Positions 34,250 to 43,461 are shown, counted from the stretch's first letter. The stretch: 64,000 nucleotides of DNA from Pseudoalteromonas piscicida (GCF_000238315.3 NZ_CP011924.1:3990001-4054000), one strand, 5' to 3'. Numbers and translations: made by a program. Notes: a model not told the origin generated them from the letters alone.

Positions 34250-34641
34250 TGCGTAATCAATTTAGTCTTAACAACCCTTATACCTGCCTGCATTGCTGCG
34301 GTAGCAGCTATCTAAAAATATTAGAGATCGCTGCTGAATCTAGTACCGCCGTTGATGCAATCAATACCATAGCTTCTCAGTTGGCACTTTTGGCAGCAGA
34401 GCGACGCGAATATTCTACCAGAAAACTAGCGGAACTATTTTCTTCAATCACCCCGAGCTTAGCGCTCGGGGACCCCATCTCACAGCAAGAAAAAGCCGTG
34501 CTTCGCCCGGATTTTTCTCCACACCCCACTCACCGCGAGTGGTCTGTCTCATCCGGCGCAGTAGCGCCTTCTGAGGGGACTCCCTGTGCCGCTGCACATG
34601 CAGAGTTGCATAGGAGTCACACGCAAGAGAATCAGGGATAA
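34249..34641 (+). CDS. Hypothetical protein whose 3' half overlaps the oriT candidate
   Basis: 131 aa or fewer; ATG 34249 overlaps the preceding TGA. The N-terminal ~70 residues look like a real helical protein with a CxxC pair (YTCLHCCGSS). The last ~60 residues are Pro/Ser/His-rich and coincide with a densely palindromic DNA stretch (34451-34618), so the tail may simply be read-through of cis-acting DNA. Confidence 0.5.
   Translation: MRNQFSLNNPYTCLHCCGSSYLKILEIAAESSTAVDAINTIASQLALLAAERREYSTRKLAELFSSITPSLALGDPISQQEKAVLRPDFSPHPTHREWSVSSGAVAPSEGTPCAAAHAELHRSHTQENQG
34451..34618 (+). other. Candidate origin of transfer (oriT)
   Basis: Four hairpins in 170 bp directly before the TrwA-like gene: CCCCGAGC/GCTCGGGG (34451-34471), CCACTC/GAGTGG (34526-34542), GGCGC/GCGCC (34555-34568) and TGTGC/GCACA (34585-34598), plus GACTCC/GGAGTC enclosing the last. 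Seven bases after the second hairpin is TGTCT (34545-34549). From memory, R388 nic has a hairpin followed about eight bases later by TTGTCT/A. Confidence 0.5.
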
Positions 34642-34652
34642 GGGGGACTACA

Positions 34653-35009
34653 ATGGGAGTTTCTAAGGCGTACCGCGTACAAATATATCCACCTAGACAA
34701 GTACATATTTTGTTGAAGGAACTAGCTAAAGAATCAGGGCAAACGGTTAGTAAAACGGCGGTGTCTTTGATTGAGCAGGCATTAAATAATGACTCAACAC
34801 TGCACGAAATCAGAAATGTACAAGTGGATCAGAAGGAGATTTATCAGCAGCTAATTAACCTGCTGTCGATCAACGTAGCAACCACCGATTTTCTGCTCAA
34901 AAAGACCTGCTCTGAGGATGAAATGGCTGAGGCTAAACAGGTCATTTCAGCTCGCACAAATGCTTTGCGAGAGTATTTCATTGGAGGTGCTGAAAATGGC
35001 AACGATTAG
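34653..35009 (+). CDS. TrwA-like relaxosome accessory protein
   Basis: 118 aa. The N-terminal ribbon-helix-helix region (YRVQIYPPRQVHILLKELAK, about 6-25, then GQTVSKTAVSLIEQAL) should bind oriT as a dimer and may also repress its own operon, as R388 TrwA does. The C-terminus is coiled and could form the tetramerization part. It has a GGGGG-type ribosome site and overlaps the coupling-protein gene by 14 bp. The TrwA-TrwB-TrwC order is conserved with IncW plasmids. Confidence 0.7.
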   Translation: MGVSKAYRVQIYPPRQVHILLKELAKESGQTVSKTAVSLIEQALNNDSTLHEIRNVQVDQKEIYQQLINLLSINVATTDFLLKKTCSEDEMAEAKQVISARTNALREYFIGGAENGND

Positions 35010-36972
35010 AAAAGGTCGAGTCGGTGACTTTGTTCGTGGTGCGGATACATGGCTTCATAGCCAGCAGATGTTGTTATTCAGCGGAATTTGGATCTTTCTG
35101 CCTGGTGTTTTGTTGGCGATTGTCGGTGGCCTGTTATACATCGGAATAGACGCCGATGAATGTGTCTTGCAAAACGCCAGTACATATCTTTGGGCACAAT
35201 TGAAGGGACTAGTACAACCATTTTCAAGCGTGACTATAGGAACCTGTGTTGCCCTAGATGGACGCGACTCTCTGCCATCCTCTGTGGTGATAAATGAACC
35301 ACTATTCCAGGAAGCTGCTGTTAAGCTTCTCAAATCCTTTGGATTGGCTTTCATTTCGCTCTTTGTATTGTACTTGCCTATTGGTGTTTATCTTGTTGTT
35401 AGGGCCGTTAAAAGAGGTAAGGAAATCAAAGAAGACAAATATATTCGAGGTGCGAAACTTGTTTCAGCCGAAAAATTGAAAGGAGAAATCGTAGAAAAGC
35501 ATGGTGTTTCTGATTTAACCCTCGGCGATTTCCCTTTACCCACAGGATTTTCAAAAAAGCATACCTTGATTAGTGGCACCACCGGGGCCGGTAAATCTAC
35601 TGCACTAACTCATTTGCTTAAAGCTATTCGTGCTCGTGGAGACCGAGCCGTGGTATATGACAAGAAAGGCGAGTTCGTAGAGATGTTCTACCGGGATAGA
35701 GTTGATCACATACTCAATCCGGCAGATAGCCGCTCACACCAATGGACTCCATGGGAAGAAATGGCCTCACCATTCGATGCAGACTGGATAGCTGAGACAC
35801 TTTTACCCAGTTCTAATAGTAATAGCGGTTCTGAGAAATTCTTTACATCCGCTGCCAGAGCCGTTGTTTCAGCCGCACTTCAGAATTTATATCTAGATGG
35901 ACCGAAGTCATTGCTTTCACTTCTTCGGGCGACAGCGTGGAATGACCTTGAGTTACTCAAAGAACTGGTTGCAGGCACTCCAGCAGCGACATATTTCAAT
36001 GAAGATAACGAGCGAACTCTCGAAAGTATCCGTTCAACCATCGTAGATGGTGTTCGTCCACTTCGCCTGTTGAAAGAAGAGAATAAAAAAGGATTCTTCT
36101 CAATAAGAGATTGGATAGCAGAAGGCGATGAAACTAATGCCGATGATAGTTGGTTGTTCTTACCAGTACGAGAATCTGAAATAGAAATACAGAAACCTCT
36201 CATCTCGACCTGGATACAAGCTGCGGCCAAAGGGTTGATGGCGCGTGGGGTTAATAACGAACGGACTCTTTGGATTGTTGTCGATGAGCTACCAAGCCTC
36301 AAAAAAATTCCTGCTCTTTCAATGTTGATGGCCGAAGGGCGGGGTTTCGGTGCGGCTGTTGTTTTGGGTATTCAGGAAATAAACCAGCTAGAGGAAGAGT
36401 TCGGGAAAAACACCTCTAAAACCATACTTGGCTTATGCTCCACGCAGCTTCATTTCCGTTTGAATAATGCCGACACTGCGGAATGGGTCTCCAAGGTACT
36501 TGGTGAAGCTGAGCGTGAGGAAGTTGATGAAGACTTAAACTACTCCGCCGATGACATTCGAGACGGCGTTCGGGTCAGTTCTAAACGTCAAAACCGAAAA
36601 ATTGTTCTTCCCAGTGAAATCATGGATCTGCCTGATTTGTCTTGTTTTGTCAAAATTTGGGGTGTGGAGAGTAAAGCCCGTATTGATATTCCTTTCTTGA
36701 GGCTTCCGAAGATCGCTGACGGTTTTATTCAAGGTGATGAGAATGAGACGGTTGGTATGCGCCTGCTCAATGCCGCACGAGCCTTAAAAATGGAAGCTGA
36801 TGTTGGCTATGTTCCGAAAGAGATTTCCGATGAGCGGGACGTTGATGAGTTTAAAAGGCCAATACCAAGCCCAAGTGACTTAGAGCAGGAACTAAATTCA
36901 GTATTGGGAACGGTTGGAATGGATGATGATTTGGTATTTGGCCTGCTTGGGAAAGGAGGCAAAAAATCATGA
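34996..36972 (+). CDS. Type IV coupling protein (TraD/TrwB-like)
   Basis: 658 aa from ATG 34996 (GGAGG site 7 bp before; the frame runs back to 34918 inside the upstream gene). Two N-terminal TM helices (~25-47 and ~105-130) are followed by a cytosolic ATPase: Walker A SGTTGAGKSTAL (~195), a TraG-D C-terminal segment with Walker B LWIVVDELPSLKKIP (~415-429), and GIQEINQLEEEFG (~455). It docks the relaxosome onto a mating channel. That channel is not encoded here, so a helper must supply it. It overlaps the relaxase start (ATGA). Confidence 0.9.
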   Translation: MATIRKGRVGDFVRGADTWLHSQQMLLFSGIWIFLPGVLLAIVGGLLYIGIDADECVLQNASTYLWAQLKGLVQPFSSVTIGTCVALDGRDSLPSSVVINEPLFQEAAVKLLKSFGLAFISLFVLYLPIGVYLVVRAVKRGKEIKEDKYIRGAKLVSAEKLKGEIVEKHGVSDLTLGDFPLPTGFSKKHTLISGTTGAGKSTALTHLLKAIRARGDRAVVYDKKGEFVEMFYRDRVDHILNPADSRSHQWTPWEEMASPFDADWIAETLLPSSNSNSGSEKFFTSAARAVVSAALQNLYLDGPKSLLSLLRATAWNDLELLKELVAGTPAATYFNEDNERTLESIRSTIVDGVRPLRLLKEENKKGFFSIRDWIAEGDETNADDSWLFLPVRESEIEIQKPLISTWIQAAAKGLMARGVNNERTLWIVVDELPSLKKIPALSMLMAEGRGFGAAVVLGIQEINQLEEEFGKNTSKTILGLCSTQLHFRLNNADTAEWVSKVLGEAEREEVDEDLNYSADDIRDGVRVSSKRQNRKIVLPSEIMDLPDLSCFVKIWGVESKARIDIPFLRLPKIADGFIQGDENETVGMRLLNAARALKMEADVGYVPKEISDERDVDEFKRPIPSPSDLEQELNSVLGTVGMDDDLVFGLLGKGGKKS

Positions 36973-39900
36973 TGTCTGCGTCTTCTATTAAAAGTGCCGG
37001 AGCTGCCGGTCATTACTTTGAGCATGATGACTACTATGTAGACGGGCTATCTCCTTCCGCATGGGTAGGCTCTGGAGCTGAGGCTCTCAGTCTTGTTGGT
37101 GAGGTGGAGCGGGAAACTTTTAAATCACTTCTGGATGGGCGGCTCCCAGACGGTCAACAGGTTGGCACTTTCCGTGACGGCGAATGGAAACATCAACCAG
37201 GGACCGACCTCACTTTTTCAGCACCTAAGAGTGTTTCTATTCTGGCAGAGGTAGCGGGCGACAAACGGCTTCTCGAAGCCCATGACCGGGCTGTCCAAGC
37301 GGTACTTCAATATATAGAGAGCGAATATATTGTCACAAGGAATCGCAACCGTACTAAGGATACCGTTGAATACGAGAAAACAGGTTCGCTGGTCGCAGCC
37401 ACTTTCAAACACACAACCAGTCGTGCCCTTGATCCTCAGCTTCACACACACTGCGTGGTAATGAACTTAACACAGCGAAATGACGGCCAGTGGCGCTCAA
37501 CGGAGAATAAACCAATCTTCATTGACCAAAAGCACCTTGGTCTGGTCTACCGTCAATTTCTCGCTCAAGAGGTTGGTTCACTGGGCTTTCGACTAGAGCA
37601 CCAGGGTAAAGATGGGACCTGGGAGATTGCTGGGGTAAGTAAAGATATTGTACGTGAACTGTCGAAACGATCAGAGGCAATCGGAGATGCGCTGGAGACT
37701 AGGGGAAAGACTCGTGAAACGGCCACGGCTGGGGAAAAGGAGACCGCCACGCTCGACACGCGGGATCGAAAAGTCGCTGCTGAGCGTGGTGAACTTCTGA
37801 ATCGCTGGCATGCAGAATTGGGTGAAGAGAAGCTGACAGAATTGGAAGGGGTCATAGCTCTGTCTCGGGAGAATACCCCATCCCTGGAGCGGCAATCCGA
37901 GGCGATTTTGGCGCGGGTTCAATTAGCCAACGAAGCCGTCATGTGGGCGACTGAGCACCTTGGAGAACGTGATACGTCTTGGGCACACCACGATCTAGTC
38001 AAAGTGGCTAGCCGTTATGCCGGATCGCGAGTACTACTTTCTGATGTAACGAATGCAATTGATGCTGCAATTCGCAGTGGTCAGCTCATAGAGAAGTCGG
38101 TTAGAACCTTTGATAAGGTCAGCAAGCAAGAGATTGATGTTCGGGGATATACGTCGAAAGCGGCCATCGCCATCGAGGATGAGGTGATCAAGGAGGAATA
38201 CCTTGGCCGCGACCGAGTTCAGGCATTGTGCAGCCGGGAACAGGCGGCTGCGGCCATTTCTAATGCCGAGGAGAAAGCCAACGAATTGGGGTACGAGTGG
38301 AGCGCTGACCAACGGAGAGCTACCGAGGGCATTCTGCTCACAGAAAATCGGATCGTTGGAGTGCAAGGGTTCGCAGGTACGGCTAAAACTACCTCCGTCC
38401 TACGAACTGTAGCTGAGACCGCGAGGGATATGGGGTATGAGGTTCGGGGGCTTACCCCTACGAATTCTGCTGGTCAGAGTTTGATTGATGGTGCTGAAAT
38501 TCAGTCTGGAACAATTCAGTCTTTTCTGGCACAAAACCGCAACGAGTGGGTTCAAGAACGGAAAACTCATACCCAGATCGATAAAATTGATAAACGGTTA
38601 GAGCAAATCGAAAAAGCCCTCTCCAATCCATATGTTGATGAAAAGACTGGGGTTCGAATTCCCGAGAATTCGCCGCTCTATCAGAAACGACTCGACGAAC
38701 TCCAATATGAAAGATCAGAGTTACAGGGAGAACGTGACGGTCTTGGAAAAATGTTGGAAAAAACTCCTCAACTTTGGATTGTGGATGAGTCCAGCATGGT
38801 AGGAACCAAGCTAATGCGAGACCTCTTGCAACGTGCGGGGCAATCGGGGGCTCGTGTCGTATTGACCGGTGATGTTCGTCAGCTAGCCTCAGTCGAAGCT
38901 GGTGCTGCTTTCAGGCAGCTTCAAAATTACGGGATGGAAACCTACCATCTGGAAGAAATCGTTCGGCAGACGAACCGAGGAACAAGGGATGCGGTATACC
39001 TCTCCCTAATGAAAAGGGCCTCTAATGCTCTAAGTCGGTTACAGGAGAGTGGCAGCACGATAAAAGAATTGGTCGCGCATAAGAAAAGTGGAAAAATTGA
39101 CCATGAGAAAAGCGGTGAAGCCCGCAGACAAGAGCTTGTGACGGACTACATGGCTCTTGCGCCGCAGGAACGAGCCAAAAGTATTATCCTCGAACCAAGC
39201 CGAGAGGGCCGTCGTCGCACGAATGAATTAGTTCGTGATGCCCTTAAAAAAGAAGGTGCTCTGGGCGAAGAGCTGCATACTAACCAGCTATCACCAGTCG
39301 ATGCAACCGAAGCTGAACGGCGTGTGGTGACATCGTATCAAAATGGGCAAATCGTCCGGTTTGCGCGTAGCTTCAAGCGTGAGGGCATCAAGAAGGGCCT
39401 CTATTATCAGGTTGTTGGTCGAGATAACCACGATATCTTGCTTAAGAAGTTCGGGGCCAATGAGCAGACTGAGCTGATTCGCTTCTCCCCTGAACGCTAT
39501 GCGGCCAAGAACATCCAGATGTTCAACCTAGCTGAAAGTGGTTTGGCCGTTGGTGAGAAGATCGTGTGGCGTGATAATGATAAGCCAACTGGACGATTGA
39601 ACAATGACACGGCCACGGTTGAGAAGATAGAAGGTACGAACGTAACCTTCAGACTTTCAAGTGGTAAAACTGGTGAGTTTGACATGTCCAAACTGGCTAA
39701 TTCCCATTGGGATCACGGTTACGCCATGACTGTTCACACTGCCCAAGGTAAGACTGCCCAGAACGTGTTTGTGCACGCGGAAACCAACCGGGAAGCTTTA
39801 TTGAACACGGAACAGTTCTACGTGCAGATATCAAGAGCAAAGGACCGCGTGTATCTCTATACCGATTCAAAAGAAGGGCTAGTTCGAGCTGTAGAGCAGC

Positions 39901-40079
39901 GATCAGGTCAAAAACAGACGGCTAAGGAAAGCCGTTACCAGTCTCTGGAACCGCTGGATCACTTGATTGATAAGCTATGGCAACAACCAGAGTCAGGACG
40001 CTCGTCAACGCAGACAACTGGTAAATCTCAGGCTAAAGGTATATCAAGAGGCGACAGTGAACGCAGTCTAACAAGATAA
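36969..40079 (+). CDS. MOBF relaxase-helicase (TrwC-like)
   Basis: 1036 aa. The N-terminal relaxase has catalytic tyrosines at Y16 and Y22/Y23 (AAGHYFEHDDYYVDG) and a His triad in HTTSRALDPQLHTHCVVMN (~140-158). The C-terminal SF1 helicase has Walker A VQGFAGTAKTTSVL (~465) and Walker B LWIVDESSM (~600), with a late motif HTAQGKTAQNVFVH (~925). It should nick oriT, stay bound to the 5' end, and unwind and pilot the strand into the recipient. The size and order match R388 TrwC (966 aa), placing it in MOBF. Confidence 0.92.
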   Translation: MMSASSIKSAGAAGHYFEHDDYYVDGLSPSAWVGSGAEALSLVGEVERETFKSLLDGRLPDGQQVGTFRDGEWKHQPGTDLTFSAPKSVSILAEVAGDKRLLEAHDRAVQAVLQYIESEYIVTRNRNRTKDTVEYEKTGSLVAATFKHTTSRALDPQLHTHCVVMNLTQRNDGQWRSTENKPIFIDQKHLGLVYRQFLAQEVGSLGFRLEHQGKDGTWEIAGVSKDIVRELSKRSEAIGDALETRGKTRETATAGEKETATLDTRDRKVAAERGELLNRWHAELGEEKLTELEGVIALSRENTPSLERQSEAILARVQLANEAVMWATEHLGERDTSWAHHDLVKVASRYAGSRVLLSDVTNAIDAAIRSGQLIEKSVRTFDKVSKQEIDVRGYTSKAAIAIEDEVIKEEYLGRDRVQALCSREQAAAAISNAEEKANELGYEWSADQRRATEGILLTENRIVGVQGFAGTAKTTSVLRTVAETARDMGYEVRGLTPTNSAGQSLIDGAEIQSGTIQSFLAQNRNEWVQERKTHTQIDKIDKRLEQIEKALSNPYVDEKTGVRIPENSPLYQKRLDELQYERSELQGERDGLGKMLEKTPQLWIVDESSMVGTKLMRDLLQRAGQSGARVVLTGDVRQLASVEAGAAFRQLQNYGMETYHLEEIVRQTNRGTRDAVYLSLMKRASNALSRLQESGSTIKELVAHKKSGKIDHEKSGEARRQELVTDYMALAPQERAKSIILEPSREGRRRTNELVRDALKKEGALGEELHTNQLSPVDATEAERRVVTSYQNGQIVRFARSFKREGIKKGLYYQVVGRDNHDILLKKFGANEQTELIRFSPERYAAKNIQMFNLAESGLAVGEKIVWRDNDKPTGRLNNDTATVEKIEGTNVTFRLSSGKTGEFDMSKLANSHWDHGYAMTVHTAQGKTAQNVFVHAETNREALLNTEQFYVQISRAKDRVYLYTDSKEGLVRAVEQRSGQKQTAKESRYQSLEPLDHLIDKLWQQPESGRSSTQTTGKSQAKGISRGDSERSLTR

Positions 40080-40089
40080 TTGCAGTCTA

Positions 40090-40117
40090 TTGTCCAAAAA
40101 GGGCAGTTTGGCGTACG
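40090..40117 (+). promoter_or_regulatory. Island activator motif, copy D
   Basis: TTGTCCAAAAAGGGCAG followed by TTTGGCGTACG, with TATACT as -10. GGGCAG starts 78 bp before the GTG at 40179. It lies 11 bp after the relaxase stop. Confidence 0.8.
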
Positions 40118-40138
40118 GGCTATACTGCCCTTTTATTT
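40097..40138 (+). terminator. Hairpin overlapping activator motif D
   Basis: Ten-bp stem AAAAGGGCAG / CTGCCCTTTT with an 18-nt loop, followed by ATTT. It may end relaxase transcription while the same DNA is a promoter. Confidence 0.5.
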
Positions 40139-40178
40139 AAAAATGGAATGGATACAGAACCAAAAGGGAGATCTAAAA

Positions 40179-40832
40179 GTGAAAGTTCTTTTTACGTCAA
40201 TAGTTGTAATGACTGCACTGGCAGGTTGCTCCGCGACCATGCCTAACATCGCCGGAAAGACTAAGACAGATACGTCGGTCCAGAAAATTGAAAAAACAGA
40301 TCCGGACATACAAGCGGCACTAGCCGACATGAAACTCGTTGGATTCAGACAGGAAGACTTCGGCAGTGAGGAGGCATTCAACTCGGCAGCTAAGATGGTG
40401 GCAAATTTAGGTGCCGAGTGGCAAACCTTTAACTCTTGGACCGAGGAGCTGCTAGATCCGAATAATCAAAGTAAAGCCTTGGAGCGCATCCGCACAGCCA
40501 ACGATGAGCGACGCCAAAAAGAAAAGAAGATAAATTTTTCAAAAATAGATCGCTATTCCGACGAAGTTGATAAGGCCATGAAGTACGGATTCCATGATTG
40601 CTTTAATGATTCTGGTCAAATGTTATCAGTAGACGATTTCATCAGCCATTATACGCTTACCAACGTTGCCTCTTTCAAAAGCACAGTTGAGCTTTATGAG
40701 CGTTGTTTAATCAACGGAGGTAATGAGTGTACAGAGAACGGTCGGGAGCTGAACTTGGATAAATTCTTGGTGAAGCACAATGAAGCCGCTCCTCAAGCGC
40801 GTAAGGATCTAGCCTTTAATGAATATTACTAA
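40179..40832 (+). CDS. Lipoprotein with GTG start
   Basis: 217 aa starting at GTG 40179, chosen because GGGAG lies 8 bp upstream and the lipoprotein signal VKVLFTSIVVMTALAGCSA follows directly; the frame is open back to 40080. The mature protein is helical and acidic, with a Cys pair near the C-terminus (YERCLINGGNECTENG). Not recognised. It heads a unit controlled by motif D and is followed 9 bp later by another gene. A conjugation-related envelope role is inferred from regulation only. Confidence 0.75.
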   Translation: MKVLFTSIVVMTALAGCSATMPNIAGKTKTDTSVQKIEKTDPDIQAALADMKLVGFRQEDFGSEEAFNSAAKMVANLGAEWQTFNSWTEELLDPNNQSKALERIRTANDERRQKEKKINFSKIDRYSDEVDKAMKYGFHDCFNDSGQMLSVDDFISHYTLTNVASFKSTVELYERCLINGGNECTENGRELNLDKFLVKHNEAAPQARKDLAFNEYY

Positions 40833-40841
40833 TACTGTGCA

Positions 40842-41702
40842 GTGCGGACGCCAGTTTCATCTGTTCAATACACCATCTCGGCTCATGACAATGACGTGAT
40901 GGGCAGTCTTATTGCAGCGGCGGCATCGCGAGTTGGTTGGGATAGTGCGCTTAAAATGGCTCGTGATGTGTTAAACATGCAATCCAGATCTGGAGCAATG
41001 AATATGATTGCTGCCAACTTCTATAATTATCAACGAACTGGATACTTTGATGCGTTTGATATCAGACCGTTCGCAATTGGGCGCTCCAGTGTTATCTCCG
41101 TAATGCTCGTGGGTGGTATGTGTGCAGCGTTTGGTACAGGTAGTAGCAGCCAGGATAGTGACATCGAAATTGATGAGCTCGCTATCGCGCTGGGAGCTAA
41201 ACCTCGTCAAGCGGATGGAGGTTACCATTGTTTGAAATGGACAGACGGTAACTGGAAACGTGTTGCTGATTACATTGCTGGCGAAAGCGAGGGTCTTCGT
41301 GGGTTTATGTCGGTGTACTCTCCTGCATTCAACAACTATCAGGTGCCTTATTGGAGCTATCCCGGTCCGTACCAGCACGACTCAACTATTCAGACTCAAC
41401 TCCAGAAAAAAGGAAGTGGTATTGCAAGTTACACAGAGAAAGTCACGGAGCGAGAAACCTGCTCTACATATGCGGCAGGCCATTCAGGACTCGCAACTTG
41501 GTCTTATCCTGCCTGTGATTACCTAGAAAAGGCAAGCGAGTCAATGAAGGCCAAAGAAAAAATGATGCAAACCGCAGGTCGGTTTGATGCCTACATATGC
41601 AGCAGATCAGAGGCTGTGAATGGTTATGGAAAACCGGATCTGTCACGTTGTCCCACAGTCTTTTCTCGCGAAAAGATAGAAGCTGGTGAACACAAACGCT
41701 AG
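40842..41702 (+). CDS. Hypothetical protein, 286 aa
   Basis: GTG 40842 start (an internal ATG at 40899 is possible). It begins without a signal peptide and has one hydrophobic stretch (VISVMLVGGMCAAFGTG, ~87-103). The C-terminal ~120 residues have several Cys and many aromatics (CSTYAAGHSGLATWSYPACDY), which suggests a folded, perhaps exported, domain. Second gene of the motif-D unit, which ends in the terminator at 41737-41759. No known family is recognised. Confidence 0.65.
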   Translation: MRTPVSSVQYTISAHDNDVMGSLIAAAASRVGWDSALKMARDVLNMQSRSGAMNMIAANFYNYQRTGYFDAFDIRPFAIGRSSVISVMLVGGMCAAFGTGSSSQDSDIEIDELAIALGAKPRQADGGYHCLKWTDGNWKRVADYIAGESEGLRGFMSVYSPAFNNYQVPYWSYPGPYQHDSTIQTQLQKKGSGIASYTEKVTERETCSTYAAGHSGLATWSYPACDYLEKASESMKAKEKMMQTAGRFDAYICSRSEAVNGYGKPDLSRCPTVFSREKIEAGEHKR

Positions 41703-41736
41703 ATCATCGAATTCAACTTCTCCACTCATTCTTTTA

Positions 41737-41759
41737 GGGGCTCAGGCCCCTTTCTTTTT
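41737..41759 (+). terminator. Terminator
   Basis: Stem GGGGC / GCCCC with the loop TCAG, followed by TTTCTTTTT. It ends the motif-D unit immediately before motif E. Confidence 0.8.
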
Positions 41760-41785
41760 GTCCAAATTGGGCAGTTTGGCGTGCC
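41758..41785 (+). promoter_or_regulatory. Island activator motif, copy E
   Basis: TTGTCCAAATTGGGCAG followed by TTTGGCGTGCC, the same sequence as copy C over 28 bp. GGGCAG starts 79 bp before the ATG at 41848. Confidence 0.8.
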
Positions 41786-41847
41786 ATCTAAAGCTTGCTC
41801 ACCTGAGAAAATATTAGTCAAAGAGAGTAGAGATAAATGAGGACACT

Positions 41848-42087
41848 ATGGCGGCAGAGATTCAATTGAACGGACTGGTACTTCCAATAAATGATGCTCA
41901 CATTCATCAAAGGCGAGGCGTAACCGCTGCAAGAGCAGAATCTGGTGAACCTCTTCATTTCACGGTATTGAAGAGCCTCGATGGTCGATACACGAAAACA
42001 TATTGTGGACTCGCCAGAGTCGATAACACCGATGACTTTTTGAAGATCATGGAGTGGGGAGATCACTTCGAACCTATTGCTTCTTAG
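41848..42087 (+). CDS. Small hypothetical protein, 79 aa
   Basis: First gene after motif E. Soluble, no signal peptide; it contains NDAHIHQRRGV and many charged residues. Not recognised. It is followed 17 bp later by another small gene, and the two continue into a coiled-coil protein gene. Confidence 0.6.
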   Translation: MAAEIQLNGLVLPINDAHIHQRRGVTAARAESGEPLHFTVLKSLDGRYTKTYCGLARVDNTDDFLKIMEWGDHFEPIAS

Positions 42088-42104
42088 TATCAAAGGGGGA
42101 CTCA

Positions 42105-42332
42105 ATGATTATCAGTATTTTCAGAAAGATTTTCAGAAGAGAGCCCACCCCTGTTCTGTACTCTCAACTGTCCAGTCTTGTGGATGAAATGCGGACTTAT
42201 CAGGCTGATATCGAGCGCTTTCATGCAGACATAGAGGCGTCAGCTAGCCATTTTGAACACATTCTCGAACCCAACAATTTCATTAGCGCAGAGTGGGTTA
42301 ACGGAAATCTACACGTAAAACATCGTCATTAA
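42105..42332 (+). CDS. Small hypothetical protein, 75 aa
   Basis: ATG 42105 chosen for its GGGGG site (the frame opens at 42054). It has an amphipathic basic N-terminus (MIISIFRKIFRREP) that could bind membrane, a short coiled segment (~20-45), and ends NGNLHVKHRH. Not recognised. Confidence 0.6.
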   Translation: MIISIFRKIFRREPTPVLYSQLSSLVDEMRTYQADIERFHADIEASASHFEHILEPNNFISAEWVNGNLHVKHRH

Positions 42333-42344
42333 GAGGTATTTAGA

Positions 42345-43157
42345 ATGGAACTGAATGAAAAAGCGAAAATTGCCGCACTCTATCAGGAGCTTAGTAAAGC
42401 TGATGTTTCTGACCCGAATAAGCTGGTTGGACAGCTTGAATCAGCGGCCAAATCGATGATGCAGGGTATGAATAGTCATCTCATTAAAGATGAGCAGATT
42501 AAAACCAGTGTTTTTGATTTTGCTCATATGAATGAGCAGTATCGACAGCTATCTGAGCAGCAGATGAAAATTGTTGATTCTGTCCAGTTGCTAATGAAGC
42601 AGGTTGAAAGCATGGGGCTCGATAAACCAACTCAAGATAACTGGCTATCTAAAACGCTTTCTAACTATCAAAGAGGTTATCTGGAGAACGATATTTTCAC
42701 TGAAGCAGCAGGAGCCATGGTGTGGATGGCTGCAAAGGCTATCCAGAAAATCTTTTTTGAGTCAGATAACGCTAAGCAGCAACAAGCAGCCCAGGAACTA
42801 AAAAAAGATATTGGGAAAATGACAAAGGCCCTAGGTGTTGAGTTATCCCGCCTTCAACTAGAGGTCAAAACAGAACAGCGGCATGGACTGATGTCAGACG
42901 GGATAAGCAATGCCAAACGGTTGGAGCAAAGCGGCCAACAGAAGGAGGCTGATAAGCTGATAGTTAGTACCTATAACAAGCTATCTCACTCTGCCAAGAA
43001 AGAGTACAGCCAATATCAGCCTCGCCCAGAACATCAAAAATCTATATCCCAGGCTCAATCGAGAGAAAAAGAACGCCAAGCGGTATCGTCAATCCAGCAT
43101 CAGCAACACAGTGAAAAAAGAATCGACCGTGACAAAAACAAGTCAATTGGTCGTTGA
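42345..43157 (+). CDS. Coiled-coil hypothetical protein
   Basis: 270 aa, mostly helical with heptad-like stretches (~50-95 and ~135-175), one weakly hydrophobic patch (IFTEAAGAMVWMAAKAIQKIFF) and a Gln/Lys/Ser-rich basic tail. Third gene of the motif-E operon, 12 bp after the previous stop. Not recognised; a DNA-handling or membrane-associated conjugation role is possible but unsupported. Confidence 0.65.
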   Translation: MELNEKAKIAALYQELSKADVSDPNKLVGQLESAAKSMMQGMNSHLIKDEQIKTSVFDFAHMNEQYRQLSEQQMKIVDSVQLLMKQVESMGLDKPTQDNWLSKTLSNYQRGYLENDIFTEAAGAMVWMAAKAIQKIFFESDNAKQQQAAQELKKDIGKMTKALGVELSRLQLEVKTEQRHGLMSDGISNAKRLEQSGQQKEADKLIVSTYNKLSHSAKKEYSQYQPRPEHQKSISQAQSREKERQAVSSIQHQQHSEKRIDRDKNKSIGR

Positions 43158-43188
43158 GAATTACATTCAAGAAAATGAGGAAACTGAA

Positions 43189-43461
43189 ATGGAAAAAGCA
43201 ATCTTAGCAGTGACTACCGCATCTATGCTCTCTTTGGCTGGGTGTGCTGCCAACCCTGATCGAGTCGATGGCGTAACGTTCACTTTAGAACCCTACAAGG
43301 GCGAAAAACTCTGTCATATCGTCTATGACCCGGCCAAAGTCTCAGAGGCTAGTATGGAAGATGTGGGCAGGAAGTTGGGAGCTTCGTATAGAAGTAAAAT
43401 AGATCAATGCACATTTGTAAAAGTTGATGCTAAACAATCTGATGTTCTATTGAAGGAATAA
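43189..43461 (+). CDS. Small lipoprotein, 90 aa
   Basis: ATG 43189 with GAGG upstream (the frame opens at 43111). Signal MEKAILAVTTASMLSLAGC with lipobox SLAGC. The mature region has Cys residues in KLCHIVYDP and DQCTFVKVD, similar in spacing to the lipoprotein at 33785 (CNVSH...CDSIVI), so the two may be distant paralogues. Last gene of the motif-E operon. Confidence 0.72.
   Translation: MEKAILAVTTASMLSLAGCAANPDRVDGVTFTLEPYKGEKLCHIVYDPAKVSEASMEDVGRKLGASYRSKIDQCTFVKVDAKQSDVLLKE

Noticed and set aside
40179..40190. GTGAAAGTTCTT at the lipoprotein start as a half-site of the 20-bp palindrome
   Set aside because: Only one arm matches, and the bases also encode the lipoprotein signal start; chance is sufficient.
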